Shown in pieces: positions 47,178-55,543 of a stretch of DNA of 64,000 bases. The notes under the pieces are model-generated. The model was not told the DNA's origin. It saw nothing but the letters and a program-made list of their open reading frames with translations, and did not search any database. The stretch lies in the NCBI RefSeq assembly GCF_027563465.1, contig NZ_JAPFQA010000002.1, forward strand, positions 744,001 to 808,000, given 5' to 3'. Position 1 is the first letter of the stretch. Every line of letters begins with the position of its first letter. Source of the DNA: Mesorhizobium qingshengii. Lineage in GTDB: Bacteria; Pseudomonadota; Alphaproteobacteria; Rhizobiales; Rhizobiaceae. A program made the translations under genes and the position numbers.

Positions 47178-48695
47178 TTGCCGACGCCCGCCCCACTCAT
47201 CGAAATGCGCGGCATCACCAAGAGCTTTGGCGCCGTCAAGGCGAACGAGGCCGTTGATCTCAGCGTCGCACCGGGCGAGATCCTTGGGCTGCTGGGCGAG
47301 AACGGCGCCGGCAAGACAACGCTGATGAACGTGTTGTTCGGCGCCTATGCGCCGGACGCCGGCGAGATCCTCATCCAGGGCAAGCCGGTGCGGATCACCA
47401 GTTCGGCCGACGCGCTGGCCGCTGGCATCGGCATGGTACACCAGCATTTTCACCTGGCGCCGAGGTTGACGGTGCTGGAGAACCTGCTCATCGGCATTCC
47501 CGGCAAAGCGGGGCGGATCGACCGCGCCGGTGGGCTGGCGCGGTTGGCCGAAATCGGCCGGCAGCATGGGCTGACGCTCGATCCCGATCTTGCGGTCTCG
47601 GCGCTGTCGGTCGGCGAGCAGCAGCGGCTCGAGATCGTCAAGGCGCTGTTTCGCGGCGCCAGGCTGCTGATCCTCGACGAGCCGACGGCGGTGCTGGCGC
47701 CAACGGAGGTCGACGGGCTGTTTTCGGCGCTGCGCTCGATGGCGGCGCAGGGTCTCGGCATCATCTTCATTTCGCACAAGCTCAACGAGGTGCGGGCGCT
47801 GACGCATCGTTGCACGGTGCTGCGGCATGGGCGCGTTGCCGGCCGCGTCGATGACCCGGCCAACACGACGTCTGCCGCAATGGCGCAACTGATGTGCGGC
47901 CACGAGATCGTGCCGCCGGCAAGAGGAGCGTCGACGCCCGGCGCTGATGTGCTGACGCTCGACGGAATCTCCACATCGCAGCATTCGGGTACGGCGCTGC
48001 GCGGCGTGTCGCTTGCCGTCCGTGCCGGCGAGATCCTCGGCATTGCCGGCGTGTCGGGCAACGGCCAGCGGGCGCTGGCCGAGGTCATCTCCGGCGTGCG
48101 CGCACCCGATGCCGGCCAGATGACGATTGCCGGCCAAAACGTGTCGCGGTTCTCGCCGCGCGAGGTGCAGGCGCTTGGTCTCGGGCGCATCCCGGAAGAT
48201 CGCATGACCACCGGTCTGGTCACCAATCTGCCACTCGCCGATTCGATGGTGCTGCCGCGTATCGGCACAGCGGCGTTTTCAGCCAAGGGCCTGCTCAAGC
48301 CGGATGCGATCCGCGCCTTCGCGGAGGCGCAGATCAAGGCCTACGATATCAGGTGCCCTGGGCCGATGACCCGCGCCGGCGCGCTGTCCGGCGGCAATCT
48401 GCAGAAGGCGCTTTTGGCGCGCGAACTCGCCTTCGATCCGAAGGTGCTGATCGTCTCGCAGCCGACACGCGGCCTCGACATCGGCGCTGCCCGCTTCATC
48501 CACGAAAAATTCCTCGACATGCGGGCCAAGGGCTGCGGCATCATCGTCATTGGCGAGGATCTCGAAGAACTGCTCGTGCTCTGCGACCGTATCGCGGTGA
48601 TGTATGAGGGCCGCATCGTCGGCACACTCGACAGCGCCGATGCGACGATCGCGCGGCTTGGCCTGATGATGACCGGGGCGGAGGGGCATAGCTGA
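47178..48695 (+). CDS. BMP-linked ABC transporter ATP-binding protein
   Basis: This 505-residue tandem ATPase resembles the nucleoside-type (YufO/NupA-like) and RbsA groups. The first half has LGENGAGKTTLMNVLFG, LSVGEQQRLEIVKAL, and LLILDEPTAVLAPTEV. The second half has GVSGNGQRALAEVISG (degenerate Walker A), LSGGNLQKALLARELAF, and VLIVSQPTRGLDIGAARFIHEK. It powers import through the two permeases. A TTG start at 47178 has AGGA nine bases upstream; an ATG at 47205 is an alternative. Its stop overlaps the permease start. Confidence 0.9.
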   Translation: MPTPAPLIEMRGITKSFGAVKANEAVDLSVAPGEILGLLGENGAGKTTLMNVLFGAYAPDAGEILIQGKPVRITSSADALAAGIGMVHQHFHLAPRLTVLENLLIGIPGKAGRIDRAGGLARLAEIGRQHGLTLDPDLAVSALSVGEQQRLEIVKALFRGARLLILDEPTAVLAPTEVDGLFSALRSMAAQGLGIIFISHKLNEVRALTHRCTVLRHGRVAGRVDDPANTTSAAMAQLMCGHEIVPPARGASTPGADVLTLDGISTSQHSGTALRGVSLAVRAGEILGIAGVSGNGQRALAEVISGVRAPDAGQMTIAGQNVSRFSPREVQALGLGRIPEDRMTTGLVTNLPLADSMVLPRIGTAAFSAKGLLKPDAIRAFAEAQIKAYDIRCPGPMTRAGALSGGNLQKALLARELAFDPKVLIVSQPTRGLDIGAARFIHEKFLDMRAKGCGIIVIGEDLEELLVLCDRIAVMYEGRIVGTLDSADATIARLGLMMTGAEGHS

Positions 48696-49750
48696 TGTTT
48701 CGCCTGGAAGTCCGCACCTCGACGCCCGCCTGGTTCAATCTTGCTCTGCCGCTGCTGGCGATCGGCGCCACACTCGTGCTGTGCAGCGGCCTGATCGCGC
48801 TGGCCGGCGCCGGCGTCCTCGAAGCCTATGGCGTGATGTTCACGGCCTCGCTCGGCGACAGCTACGCGATCACCGAAACGATGGTGCGTGCCGCACCGAT
48901 GATCTTCACCGGGCTGGCGGTCGCCGTCGCCTTCCGGGCAAAGTTCTGGAACATCGGCGCCGAGGGGCAGTTGCTGGCCGGCGCTGTGGCGAGCTGCTTT
49001 GTCGGCGCCATCCCGATGCCGGGGCCGCTGGCCATGGTCTTGATGGCGGTGGCCGGTGCCGCCGCCGGCGCCGCCGTTGCCCTCGTGCCCGCGACGCTGC
49101 GGGTGAAATTCAAGGTCGACGATGTCGTCAGTTCGCTGCTGCTCAACTCGGTCATCTACTATGCGCTGATGGCGCTGATCGAAGGGCCGTGGAAGGATAC
49201 GTTCAGCGGCTATCCGATCTCGCCGCCGATCGAGGATTCGGCCAATTTTCCGGTGCTGCTCGAAGGCACGCGGCTGCATCTTGGCGTCGTCGTTGCGCTG
49301 ATCGCGGCACCTTTGATCTGGTTCCTGATCGTGCGCACGACGCTCGGTTTCCGGATCAGGGTCACCGGCGAGAATCCCGAAGCGGCGCGCTATGGCGGCA
49401 TCAACGTCGAACGCGTGCTGCTGTCGACCGCGCTGCTGTCCGGCGCGCTGGCCGGACTGGCCGGCGTCGGCGAGGTCGGCGGAGTGCATTTCCAGGTGAT
49501 GAGCGACATCTCGCCGGGCTATGGCTATTCCGGCATCGTCGTCGCCATGCTGGCGCGGCTCAATCCTCTCGGCGTGGTGCCGGCGGCGATCTTCCTCGCC
49601 GCCGTGATGACCGGCGCCGAGGCGATGTCGCGGGCGACCGGCGTGCCGGCCTTCCTCAGCGACGTCATCCAGGGAACCGCCTTGCTTGCCATGCTGGTGG
49701 CGCTGCTGTTCACCGCCTATCGCATCCGCCGCGTCGGAGCCGTCCGATGA
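48695..49750 (+). CDS. BMP-linked ABC transporter permease 1
   Basis: This 351-residue inner-membrane permease of the BPD_transp_2 type has about nine hydrophobic segments. Landmarks are AFRAKFWNIGAEGQLLAGAVASC (typical of YufP/NupB-like permeases), FKVDDVVSSLLLNSVIYY, RVTGENPEAARYGGINVERVLL, and PGYGYSGIVVAMLARLNPLG. It starts at the last base of the ATPase stop codon and overlaps permease 2 by four bases, so the genes are coupled. The ligand is as for the binding protein, unknown. Confidence 0.92.
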   Translation: MFRLEVRTSTPAWFNLALPLLAIGATLVLCSGLIALAGAGVLEAYGVMFTASLGDSYAITETMVRAAPMIFTGLAVAVAFRAKFWNIGAEGQLLAGAVASCFVGAIPMPGPLAMVLMAVAGAAAGAAVALVPATLRVKFKVDDVVSSLLLNSVIYYALMALIEGPWKDTFSGYPISPPIEDSANFPVLLEGTRLHLGVVVALIAAPLIWFLIVRTTLGFRIRVTGENPEAARYGGINVERVLLSTALLSGALAGLAGVGEVGGVHFQVMSDISPGYGYSGIVVAMLARLNPLGVVPAAIFLAAVMTGAEAMSRATGVPAFLSDVIQGTALLAMLVALLFTAYRIRRVGAVR

Positions 49751-50691
49751 GCGCGGTGCTCGAACAGATCTTCCAGGTCGGCTTCCTCGCCGCCATCATC
49801 CGCATCGCCACGCCGCTGGCGTTTGCGACGCTGGGTGAAATGTTTTCCGAGCGGGCCGGCGTGCTCAATCTCGGCATCGAAGGCATCATGCTGCTCTCGG
49901 CGATGACCGGCTTCACCGCCACCAGCCTCAGCGGCAGCCTGTGGCTCGGCGTGCTGGTGGCGGTCCTGACCGGCATGCTGATGGGCGCGCTGCATGCGCT
50001 GTTCACGGCGGCGCTCGGCCTCAGCCAGCATGTCTGCGGCATCGGCGTGACGCTGTTCTCATCGGGCCTCGCCTATTTCCTCTACCGGCTGATCTTCGGC
50101 CAGCAGTCGGTGCCGCCGAACATCAAGGGCTTCGAGACGCTGCCGATCCCGGTCCTCTCCGACATTCCGGTGCTTGGGCCGGCGGTGTTCAACCAGTTTT
50201 CGCTGGTCTATATGGCGATGCTGGCCATTCCGCTCGCAGCCTTCGTGCTCTACCGCACGCCGTGGGGCCTGTCGGTGCGCATGGTCGGCGAAAATCCGCG
50301 CGCCGCCGATTCCGCTGGCGTCAGCGTCATTGCCACGCGCTTCCAGGCTGTCATCCTCGGCGGCGCGCTGATGGGGCTGGCCGGCGCCTTCCTGTCGATG
50401 GCGCAGTTCAACGCCTTCACCTTCGGCGTCGTCTCCGGGCGCGGCTGGGTTGCGATCGCGCTGGTCGTCTTCGGCCGCTGGGACCCGTGGCGCTCGGCGG
50501 GCGCGGCCCTTTTGTTCGCCTTTGTCGATGCCCTGCAACTGCGCATGCAGGCGAGCGGGCTCGGGCACATCCCCTACGAAGCGTTCCTGATGCTGCCCTT
50601 CATCTTCACCATCGTCGCCATGGCGGTGATGTCGCGCAACGCGGTGGCGCCATCGGCGCTGCTCAAGCCGTTCCGAAGGGAAGAGCGGTAG
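49747..50691 (+). CDS. BMP-linked ABC transporter permease 2
   Basis: This 314-residue permease pairs with the preceding one. It has FATLGEMFSERAGVLNLGIEGIMLLSAMTGF (the YufQ-like signature), ALHALFTAALGLSQHVCGIGVTLFSSGLAYFLY, and RMVGENPRAADSAGVSV. GRGWVAIALVVFGRWDPWRSAGAALLFAFVDALQLR follows. It is the last gene of the importer operon, followed by a palindromic repeat and then a convergent SDR gene. Confidence 0.92.
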   Translation: MSAVLEQIFQVGFLAAIIRIATPLAFATLGEMFSERAGVLNLGIEGIMLLSAMTGFTATSLSGSLWLGVLVAVLTGMLMGALHALFTAALGLSQHVCGIGVTLFSSGLAYFLYRLIFGQQSVPPNIKGFETLPIPVLSDIPVLGPAVFNQFSLVYMAMLAIPLAAFVLYRTPWGLSVRMVGENPRAADSAGVSVIATRFQAVILGGALMGLAGAFLSMAQFNAFTFGVVSGRGWVAIALVVFGRWDPWRSAGAALLFAFVDALQLRMQASGLGHIPYEAFLMLPFIFTIVAMAVMSRNAVAPSALLKPFRREER

Positions 50692-50700
50692 CAAGGCTTG

Positions 50701-50871
50701 GGTTCCTCGCCCCCGCCATGGGCGGGGGAGAGGTGGCCGCGAAGCGGTCGGAGAGGGGGTCTGCGACGCTGGTGAATTGTTACGGGTCCGAGGAAAGGTC
50801 GAGCCATTCCCCCTCTCCCGTCTCGGCTTCGCCGAGCCACCTCTCCCCCACCTTCGTGGGGGCGAGGAACC
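50701..50871. repeat. GC-rich palindromic intergenic repeat, copy D
   Basis: This is the largest dyad of the set. GGTTCCTCGCCCCC (50701-50714) pairs perfectly with GGGGGCGAGGAACC (50858-50871). Inside each end is a further hairpin of a CGCCCCC/GGGCGGGGG type. The inner words GAGAGGTGGCCGCGAAGCGG and CCACCTCTCCCCCACC repeat those of copy A. It lies between convergent genes and can serve as a terminator in both directions. Confidence 0.7.
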
Positions 50872-50887
50872 CCTATCCTGGGACGCC

Positions 50888-51655
50888 TCACATCGCGGTA
50901 AAGCCGTTGTCGACGAACAGGTGCGCACCGTTGACGAAGCTGGCCTCGTCACTGGCCAAATAGAGTGCAGCCCTAGCCACTTCTTCCGGCTCGCCGATCC
51001 GGCCCTGCTGCGCGGCAAGTGCCGCGTCCGAGACATCAACGCCGAGCTTGCCGAGGTCTGCCACCTCGCGCAGGCCGTGCGGCGTGCGGATGAAGCCGGG
51101 GCAGACAGCGTTGCAGCGGATATTGCGGTCGCGGAATTCGACGGCGATGGCGCGCGCGAACATGTGGCAGGCGCCCTTGGTGGTGTCGTAGAGCACTTCC
51201 ATCGGCGTCGCCGCCACCGCCGAGATCGACGAGGTGCAGACGATCGAGCCGCCGCCCGCCGCAATCATGCCGGGCAGCACGGCGCGCGTCATCAGGAACA
51301 TCGAGCGCACATTGACGGCATGCAGCCAGTCCCATTCCTGAACGGTGGTCTCCAGGAACGGTTTGATGACGATGGTGCCGGCATGGTTGAACAGCACGGT
51401 GACCGGCCCGAGTTTTTCCGTCGCGCCCTTTACGGCGGCCTCGACCTGCGCTTCGTCGGACACGTCGGCGACAAAATGCTCGGCGACATGGCCGCGCGCG
51501 CGGATCGCCGCGGCGGTGGCGGCGGCCGCCTCGCCGTTGCGGTCGATGATCGCCACCTTGGCGCCTTCCGCCGCGAACAGCTCCGAGGCCGCCCCGCCCA
51601 TACCCGTCGCGCCACCCGAAATGATGGCGACCTTGCCGGCCAGTCTTGTGCCCAT
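50888..51655 (-). CDS. SDR-family oxidoreductase
   Basis: This 255-residue classical SDR has SGGATGMGGAASELFAAEG (cofactor loop, Gly-rich), DVSDEAQ, NHAGTIV, and the catalytic Ser in CTSSISAV. The active-site YDTTK gives Tyr-x3-Lys. GFIRTP and the C-terminal VNGAHLFVDNGFTAM are typical. It is probably NAD(P)-dependent with an unknown alcohol or ketone substrate. The start at 51655 has GGGAG upstream; an upstream frame extension of 56 residues is non-homologous. It is convergent with the BMP importer and probably monocistronic. Confidence 0.88.
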   Translation of the reverse strand: MGTRLAGKVAIISGGATGMGGAASELFAAEGAKVAIIDRNGEAAAATAAAIRARGHVAEHFVADVSDEAQVEAAVKGATEKLGPVTVLFNHAGTIVIKPFLETTVQEWDWLHAVNVRSMFLMTRAVLPGMIAAGGGSIVCTSSISAVAATPMEVLYDTTKGACHMFARAIAVEFRDRNIRCNAVCPGFIRTPHGLREVADLGKLGVDVSDAALAAQQGRIGEPEEVARAALYLASDEASFVNGAHLFVDNGFTAM

Positions 51656-51946
51656 TTTCCCACTCCCCTGTTTGACGATTTTCGTTTGCTGGTTTGGCGA
51701 TCCTATCGCGCGCGCGCCGGGCGGCCAATGCACCAAGTGGGTGCAGTGAGAACAAGGATATGGGCCCATCCAGCCGCGCGGGGGGACCATGGACATGCCA
51801 TGTCGATCGGTGACCAAGGTCACTCTCTCAGCAAACGGGAACCAATTTGAGGCTCGATGGGAGAAATTTATTCTGCTTTTGGCTCGAAAATAGCAATCGA
51901 CAAAGTCTACAAGTTTTATAGATTAAGCGGCGAGACGGAGGTCGAT

Positions 51947-52102
51947 ATGTCCTATATCCAGAACGCTCAGACTGACAGCAACGGCCAGCGGCTGGCTAAT
52001 GCCCAGACTTTTCGCCCGGCCTATGCCGGTGCTTTCGCCTATCTCGTCTTTGCCCTTGCGTTCGTGTTCACCGGGGCAGTTGTCCTGGGCCTTATTCCCT
52101 GA
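51947..52102 (+). CDS. Small single-pass membrane protein, 51 residues
   Basis: No function is recognised. The protein has a polar N-terminus (MSYIQNAQTDSNGQRLANAQ) and one strongly hydrophobic segment (AYLVFALAFVFTGAVVLGLIP) at the C-terminus, so it is likely a small inner-membrane protein. The start at 51947 has GGAGG five bases upstream. A longer frame from 51857 is possible but has no clear ribosome site. It lies about 110 bases upstream of the broken monooxygenase gene, on the same strand. Confidence 0.65.
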   Translation: MSYIQNAQTDSNGQRLANAQTFRPAYAGAFAYLVFALAFVFTGAVVLGLIP

Positions 52103-52211
52103 GCCGTCGGATCGACCGGGGCTAGCCGCCCACCGCTTCCAGTCAATCGGAGTTGAATGAACCGAATCCTCGGTGCGCTTTTGCGCGCCTAACGTGACGG
52201 AGGAGATGGCA

Positions 52212-53160
52212 ATGCCGATCGAGTTCACGCATGTACCCGGTAAAACGCACCCTGCCGACACCACGGCTCCCTTCTTCTATGATTTCGCCGAGACCGCGAC
52301 CAAGCTTGGGCTGATCGAGGACGGCGGCTTCCGCAAGATCGTCGTCGACGATTCGGCCGGGCTGCTGACCAACATGGATCTTGCTGCCCAGGTGCTCGAT
52401 CGCACCTCGGCGCTGGAAGTCGTGCTCACCCACTGGGCAGGCGTGGTCGAGCCGACGGTGGCGGCGCGCCAGCTGGCCTCGATCGACAGGAAGAGCGGCC
52501 GACGTCTGGCGCTCAGGATGATCAGCGAGCCGTTGAGCGACGACGATGCCGAGACACGGCCGATCGGGCATACGGTCGTCTGGCAGCGCATCGACGAATA
52601 TCTGGTTCTGCTGAAGCGGCTGTGGTCGAACGACCGCCCCTTCGACCACGAAGGCGCGTTCTACAGCATCAAGGGCGGCTATGTGCCCGGCAAGGGTCCT
52701 CACGGCGCCGACCTGGACCATCCGCATGGGCGGGCAATCCGGAACGGCGCTCAAGGTGGCCGGCCGGCATGCCGATGTCTTTGAACTGGCGCCGGGCTCG
52801 ATCAACGAAGTCCGGCAGTTGATGGAGCGGGTGCGTGGCGCCGCCGCTGAACACGGCCGGGCGAGCAAGCTGCGCTTTGCGCTTCCGGTCAGGATCCACC
52901 AGGGCGTTTCCACCACCGGCCACAAGGCGGTCGACGTTTCGGGGCCGCCGGCCCAGGTCGCCCTGTCGCTGCTTGCCTATGCGGGGCTCGGGATCGATGA
53001 ATTCATGATTGTCGGCGTCGACACGCCACGCGAGATCGCGACAGCCGGCCGGGAAACGATTGCCTTGTTGCGCAACTCCCTGGCGCGTCGCGAAACCGAA
53101 GAATTTCAGCCCGGGGCGTTTGCGTCCCGCACGAGGCCGGAGACGCGTGCGGTGGGTTGA
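52212..53160 (+). pseudogene. Luciferase-like flavin monooxygenase, frameshifted
   Basis: Two reading frames together encode one LLM-class (SsuD-like) flavin monooxygenase of about 316 residues. The first frame (52212 on) has EFTHVPGKTHPADTTAPF, EVVLTHWAGVVEPTVAARQ, and ALRMISEPLSDDDAETRPIGHTVVWQRIDEYLVLLKRLW. The second (from about 52717) continues TIRMGGQSGTALKVAGRHADVFELAPGSIN, a standard SsuD-type motif. Reading resumes one base on, consistent with an extra G near 52715-52716 in CTGGACC. Either a sequencing error or a true frameshift explains it. The start at 52212 has GGAGG at nine bases. Confidence 0.8.
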
Positions 53161-53183
53161 CAGGTGCCGCGGCGGCCCTTGAC

Positions 53184-53858
53184 CTAGCCTGTCGCGTCGC
53201 TCAGCCGCGACAGGGCTTCGATGACGGCGGTGGAATCAGCCAGCGCGCCGAAGACGCCATCCTCGACCGTCACCATGTGAAGCGCGGCTTCGTGCGCCTG
53301 TCTGTCACCGCTGGCACAGGCATCCGAGATCGTCAGGCACTGAAAGTTGCGGTCGCAGGCCTCGCGCAGAGTGGTGTGGACGCAGACATCTGTCGTGCAT
53401 CCGGAAAACAACAGATGCGTGATGCCTTGCGCGCGCAGGACAAGCTCAAGATCCGTGTAGGTGAAGGCGCTGTTGCAGGTCTTGTCGACAATGATGTCCC
53501 ACGGCGCGACGTCGATCTCCGGAACGATCTGAAACCCTGGACCGGAGCGAAGCAGGATTTCGGTGCCTTCGAGACCGGCGCGCTTGCGGCGCCATCTCTC
53601 GTAGGGCGTCATGTCGGCCATATCAGCCCTGTAACCCTGCCTTGTGTGGATGATCGTCAGGCCGGCCCCGCGGGCGGCGGCGATCAGCCGGCTCACCGTC
53701 GGCAGGATCGCCCTTAGCGGCGACGGATCATAACCCTGCCTGGCGAAGTAGCCCGTCGTCGACAGGAAATCCTGCTGCAGGTCGATGACGACCAGCGCGG
53801 TGTTTTCCGCAACCAGCCTGCCGTCATAGGGGAAGTCGAAGGGCCTCGCCTTGATCAT
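53184..53858 (-). CDS. Isochorismatase-like cysteine hydrolase
   Basis: This 224-residue protein has the cysteine hydrolase fold with a full triad: Asp26 in ALVVIDLQQDF, Lys126 in IIVDKTCNSAF and Cys159 in GCTTDVCVHTT. It resembles RutB- and biuret-hydrolase-like amidases. It would split a small amide or ureido compound in the cytoplasm. It is convergent with the LLM-class monooxygenase remnant, so a RutA/RutB-like pairing comes to mind but the genes are not co-oriented. The start at 53858 has GGAG upstream. Confidence 0.87.
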   Translation of the reverse strand: MIKARPFDFPYDGRLVAENTALVVIDLQQDFLSTTGYFARQGYDPSPLRAILPTVSRLIAAARGAGLTIIHTRQGYRADMADMTPYERWRRKRAGLEGTEILLRSGPGFQIVPEIDVAPWDIIVDKTCNSAFTYTDLELVLRAQGITHLLFSGCTTDVCVHTTLREACDRNFQCLTISDACASGDRQAHEAALHMVTVEDGVFGALADSTAVIEALSRLSDATG

Positions 53859-54005
53859 CCGTGGTTCTCTCCTCACCGATCGTGAGGTCCATCCTGACCG
53901 GTGAAGTTGCAACCGTCCACCCGGGCAGCGGCCCTAACGCGAAGAAGCGATGCTGGGCGGCGGCCAGCCGCCGGATAGACGCCACCGGTACGTCACGACG
54001 ATTTG

Positions 54006-54057
54006 TTGACTGTTGAAGTCATCTTCAATGTTGACTAGCAATGTCATGTTTTATAGT
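54006..54057 (+). promoter_or_regulatory. Two RirA-type iron boxes and promoter of exbB-exbD-tonB
   Basis: TGA-N9-TCA, the rhizobial iron-responsive operator (RirA) pattern, occurs at 54007-54021 and again at 54032-54046, exactly 25 bases apart. The second overlaps a TTGACT hexamer (54031-54036), 15 bases before TATAGT (54052-54057), a possible promoter. A TTGAAG-TCAT-CTTCAA dyad (54013-54028) lies between. Repression by RirA in iron-replete cells is the likely regulation. Confidence 0.6.
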
Positions 54058-54123
54058 CAACCCGGCATTCGCTCGCCGAAGCCCGGATATGGAAATGCGG
54101 GCGGCCGCACTGGAGGGAAGCTG

Positions 54124-55056
54124 TTGTCGAGAAATGGTCTGTTGGCGGCGTTGGCCGCATCCGTGATCCTGTCGGCCGGCAGTGCGACCGCCCAGGAGCA
54201 ATCGGGCGCTGCTGCCCCCGCGATCGAGGCACCCACCGCACCCGCTGCCGCACCGGCAGCAGCGGCGGCTGCGCGACGGCAGCCAGGCATCCAGCCGGTC
54301 GCCAGTTCGCCAGTCGAGACCGGACCGTCGACGGCGATGGAATTGACCCTGCCGCATGATCTGTCGCCGTGGGGCATGTTCATGGCGGCCGATATCATCG
54401 TCAAGGCAGTGATGATCGGACTGGCCTTTGCCTCCCTCGTCACCTGGACGATATGGCTGGCCAAATCGTTGGAGATTTTCGGCGGCAAGCTGCGCATCCG
54501 TCACGCCGTGCGGGCGATCGGCGATGCCGCGACATTGAAGCAGGCCAGCCGCGCGCTCGACCGCAGGAGCGGCCCCGGCGCGCTTCTGGTGCGGGCGGCC
54601 GAGGAGGAAACCGCGCTTTCGGCCGGTGCGCTCGACCATGTCCGCGGTGACGGGCTGAAGGAGCGGGTCACCTCGCGCCTGTCGCGAATCGAGGCCGCGG
54701 CGTCGCGGCGCATGTCGCGTGGCACCGGCGTGCTGGCGACGATCGGCTCGACCGCGCCCTTTGTCGGCCTGTTCGGCACCGTCTGGGGCATCATGAACGC
54801 GTTCATCGGCATATCGCAGGCGCAGACCACCAATCTCGCCGTGGTCGCTCCCGGTATCGCCGAGGCCTTGCTGGCCACGGCAATGGGCCTCGTCGCGGCG
54901 ATCCCGGCCGTCGTTATCTACAACGTCTTCGCGCGCTCCATAGCCGGCTACCGGCAGATCCTCGGCGACGCGTCGGCGGGCGTCGAACGGTTGGTCAGCC
55001 GCGATCTGGATTTCCGCGCCGTCGCGCCGGCGACGGCGGCGACGGCGGCGGAATGA
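54124..55056 (+). CDS. exbB: TonB-system energiser ExbB
   Basis: This 310-residue protein has an N-terminal signal ([18 protein letters not shown]) and an Ala/Pro-rich linker. Three membrane segments follow: [60 protein letters not shown], and [27 protein letters not shown]. This is the type 2 ExbB with the extended N-terminus found in alphaproteobacteria. With ExbD it uses proton flow to energise TonB. The start is a TTG at 54124 with GGAGGG six bases upstream; an earlier start at 54013 lies inside the operator region. Confidence 0.93.
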   Translation: MSRNGLLAALAASVILSAGSATAQEQSGAAAPAIEAPTAPAAAPAAAAAARRQPGIQPVASSPVETGPSTAMELTLPHDLSPWGMFMAADIIVKAVMIGLAFASLVTWTIWLAKSLEIFGGKLRIRHAVRAIGDAATLKQASRALDRRSGPGALLVRAAEEETALSAGALDHVRGDGLKERVTSRLSRIEAAASRRMSRGTGVLATIGSTAPFVGLFGTVWGIMNAFIGISQAQTTNLAVVAPGIAEALLATAMGLVAAIPAVVIYNVFARSIAGYRQILGDASAGVERLVSRDLDFRAVAPATAATAAE

Positions 55057-55081
55057 TGCGGCGCAGGAGCGGAGCAACGCA

Positions 55082-55543
55082 ATGGCAGGCAGAATCCGAC
55101 TGAGCATGGACGACGATCTCGAGGAGAGCCACGAGATCAACGTTACGCCGTTCATCGACGTCATCCTGGTGCTGCTGATCATCTTCATGGTCGCAGCGCC
55201 GCTGGCGACGGTGGATGTCAATGTCGATCTGCCGGGCTCGACCGCGATGCCCGCGCCACGACCCGAGACGCCGCTGTTCCTGACGTTGAAGGAAGATCTG
55301 ACGCTGGCGATCGGCAACGATACCGTGGCACGCCCGGCTTTCGCCGCCACTCTGGACAGCAGAACCAAGGGCGACAGGCAGACGCGCATCTTCCTGCGCG
55401 CCGACAGGGCGGTCGGCTATGGCGACCTGATGCAAGTGATGAACCTGCTGCGCGGCGCCGGCTATCTGAAGATCGCGCTGGTCGGCCTGGAGACCTTGCC
55501 CGCGGCCGATGCCCCGGCCGCCACGGGAGCGGCGTCGCCATGA
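55082..55543 (+). CDS. exbD: TonB-system protein ExbD
   Basis: This 153-residue protein has a short cytoplasmic N-terminus and one membrane segment (INVTPFIDVILVLLIIFMVAAPLATV) that contains the conserved Asp of the proton path. A periplasmic domain with LFLTLKEDLTLAIGNDTV and TRIFLRADRAVGYGDLMQVMNLLRGAGYLKIALVG follows. It works with ExbB and TonB. It begins 25 bases after exbB and overlaps tonB by four bases. Confidence 0.94.
   Translation: MAGRIRLSMDDDLEESHEINVTPFIDVILVLLIIFMVAAPLATVDVNVDLPGSTAMPAPRPETPLFLTLKEDLTLAIGNDTVARPAFAATLDSRTKGDRQTRIFLRADRAVGYGDLMQVMNLLRGAGYLKIALVGLETLPAADAPAATGAASP

Noticed and set aside
52212..53858. RutA/RutB pyrimidine-degradation pair
   Set aside because: The LLM-class gene and cysteine hydrolase are convergent, not one operon, and other Rut genes are missing; motif similarity alone is too weak.
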